The notes under the pieces were generated by a model. That model ran no database searches, was not told where the DNA came from, and saw only the letters and a program-made list of their open reading frames with translations. From positions 146,403 to 210,402 of the forward strand of contig NZ_JAPFBW010000011.1 in assembly GCF_026153205.1 (NCBI RefSeq): a stretch of 64,000 bases of DNA, in the 5' to 3' direction. Of this stretch, positions 63,365 to 64,000 are shown in pieces. This DNA is from Aquabacterium sp. A7-Y (GTDB lineage: Bacteria > Pseudomonadota > Gammaproteobacteria > Burkholderiales > Burkholderiaceae_C). The position numbers were made by a program, and so were the translations under genes. The first letter of the stretch is position 1. The number at the start of each line of letters is the position of its first letter.

Positions 63365-63633
63365 GTGTTCCTCGTTGTTCTCTACAGCGCCGTGGCGGCA
63401 TGGTAGCGCGGCGCGAAGCACGGCCAGTCACCCCCCATTGAGTAACAGCCGGCGAATGAGACGGGGGCCTGAAGACATCTTGTTTCTCAACGGACTCACT
63501 CGAAACCTGTCGCAGGTGTCGAATCCGGCCGTCGTTTGCACGGCGACAAGCTCCAGGCAACTGGCTGATCCTGCAGTTGCTTATCGCCCAGCAGGCTCGC
63601 ACAGTGCGCTCCCCGGGGGACTTGGCGGACGTC
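63365..63633 (-). other. Intergenic region upstream of pssA
   Basis: About 270 bases between the pssA start and the repeat array. Near 63590-63640 it contains a decayed partial copy of the repeat (gctcgcacagtgcgct). No gene or clear promoter was recognised. Confidence 0.4.
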
Positions 63634-63885
63634 ATGAGCCCCGCCCGGCCGCCCGAAGGGGCTCGCACCGCAGTGCGCAGCACGGAGGTCACCCAATGAG
63701 CCCCGCCCGGCCGCCCGAAGGGGCTCGCACCGCAGTGCGCAGCACGGAGGTCACCCAATGAGCCCCGCCCGGCCGCCCGAAGGGGCTCGCACCGCAGTGC
63801 GCAGCACGGAGGTCACCCAATGAGCCCCGCCCGGCCGCCCGAAGGGGCTCGTACCGCAGTGCGCAGCACGGAGGTCACCCAATGA
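63634..63885 (+). CDS. Array of overlapping 21-codon minicistrons within the repeat
   Basis: Each repeat unit is an open frame ATG plus 20 sense codons (MSPARPPEGARTAVRS and a short end) plus TGA: 63634-63699, 63696-63761, 63758-63823 and 63820-63885. A fifth starts at 63882 and, because copy 6 differs, runs on in frame. The stop of each overlaps the next ATG (ATGA), and a GGAGGT lies ten bases before each ATG. Translation is therefore plausible, but it is untested. Alternatively, the array is a non-coding extragenic repeat that happens to be open. Confidence 0.35.
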
Positions 63886-64000
63886 GCCCCGCCCGGCCGC
63901 TCGAAGGGGCTCGTACCGCAGTGCGCAGCACGGAGGTCACCCGAATCGAGCCCCGCCCGGCGCCCGAAGGGGCTCGTACCGCAGTGCGCAGCACGGAGGT
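63634..64000 (+). repeat. 62-bp tandem repeat, six copies (last truncated by window end)
   Basis: Units begin at 63634, 63696, 63758, 63820, 63882 and about 63944, with near-perfect 62-base spacing. Changes are few: CGC to CGT in copies 4 to 6, a ccc-to-ctc change in copy 5, and small indels at the last junction. Each unit contains a GAGCCCC / GGGGCTC hairpin, a GTGC-GCA-GCAC hairpin and a GGAGGT ribosome-site-like element. There are no unique spacers, so it is not a CRISPR. The array continues beyond the window. Confidence 0.95.

Noticed and set aside
63496..63758. Minus-strand reading frames across the 62-bp repeat
   Set aside because: They are by-products of the repeat. The plus strand has the ribosome sites and start/stop overlaps, whereas the minus frames have none.
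63634..64000. CRISPR array
   Set aside because: Whole units repeat without unique spacers, and no cas genes are present.

Overview
The window is GC-rich chromosomal DNA, almost fully coding. The protein set points to a Burkholderiales betaproteobacterium, probably of the Rubrivivax/Leptothrix/Caldimonas type. The evidence for this is a red-type RuBisCO operon, betaproteobacterial CysK and HPPD, a Bug/TctC solute receptor, an RhtA exporter, a PEP-CTERM protein and an Mpo1-like protein beside a CDP-alcohol transferase. No rRNA, tRNA, CRISPR array or insertion sequence was seen. This assignment is inference from gene content.

Layout. 1-7.4 kb: end of a metallophosphoesterase, cysK, a MerR regulator (CadR/PbrR-like) translationally coupled to chromate transporter chrA, two periplasmic solute-binding proteins and a TTC38-like protein. 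7.7-12.9 kb: a terminal-oxidase cluster in which every gene overlaps the next (lipoprotein cytochrome c, subunit II with fused cytochrome c, a subunit I/III fusion, a small membrane protein), with a divergent diheme cytochrome. 13-17.3 kb: a GGDEF-domain remnant, a Na+/H+ antiporter and a large PEP-CTERM protein. 17.3-26.1 kb: the Calvin-cycle operon cbbL-S-X-F-P-T-Y, read leftward from a divergent cbbR with a clear TNA-N7-TNA operator between them.

26.5-42.6 kb is mixed: an NlpC/P60-like secreted protein, a HEAT-repeat protein, wbpA, a NYN-LOTUS RNA-binding protein, an Lrp regulator divergent from rhtA, a decayed TonB-dependent receptor, an MFS transporter, a crystallin-like secreted protein, a LytS/LytTR two-component pair and an acyltransferase-3 membrane protein.

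43-56.6 kb is the accessory core. A two-partner secretion pair (a 1446-aa TpsA with ESPR, TPS, GLUG and YDG regions, and its TpsB transporter) is followed by a HlyC-like acyltransferase and a cytochrome P450 with one frameshift. Next comes a leftward Rhs toxin gene with a PAAR-like N-terminus and an AHH nuclease tip, coupled to a downstream gene whose product resembles the N-terminal half of phosphoribosylanthranilate isomerase and is probably its immunity protein. This Rhs module lies between a truncated copy and the intact copy of an FKBP gene, which marks it as an insertion.

56.6-64 kb: Lrp regulator/hppD, a receiver-TPR protein lacking the phospho-acceptor Asp, a yybP-ykoY manganese riboswitch ahead of a TMEM165/GDT1-family exporter, a Crp/Fnr regulator, an Mpo1-like protein, pssA, and a 62-bp tandem repeat running off the window. 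Each repeat unit carries a Shine-Dalgarno sequence and a 21-codon reading frame whose stop overlaps the next start. The strongest candidates for undescribed biology are this minicistron array and the TPS-acyltransferase-P450 cluster.
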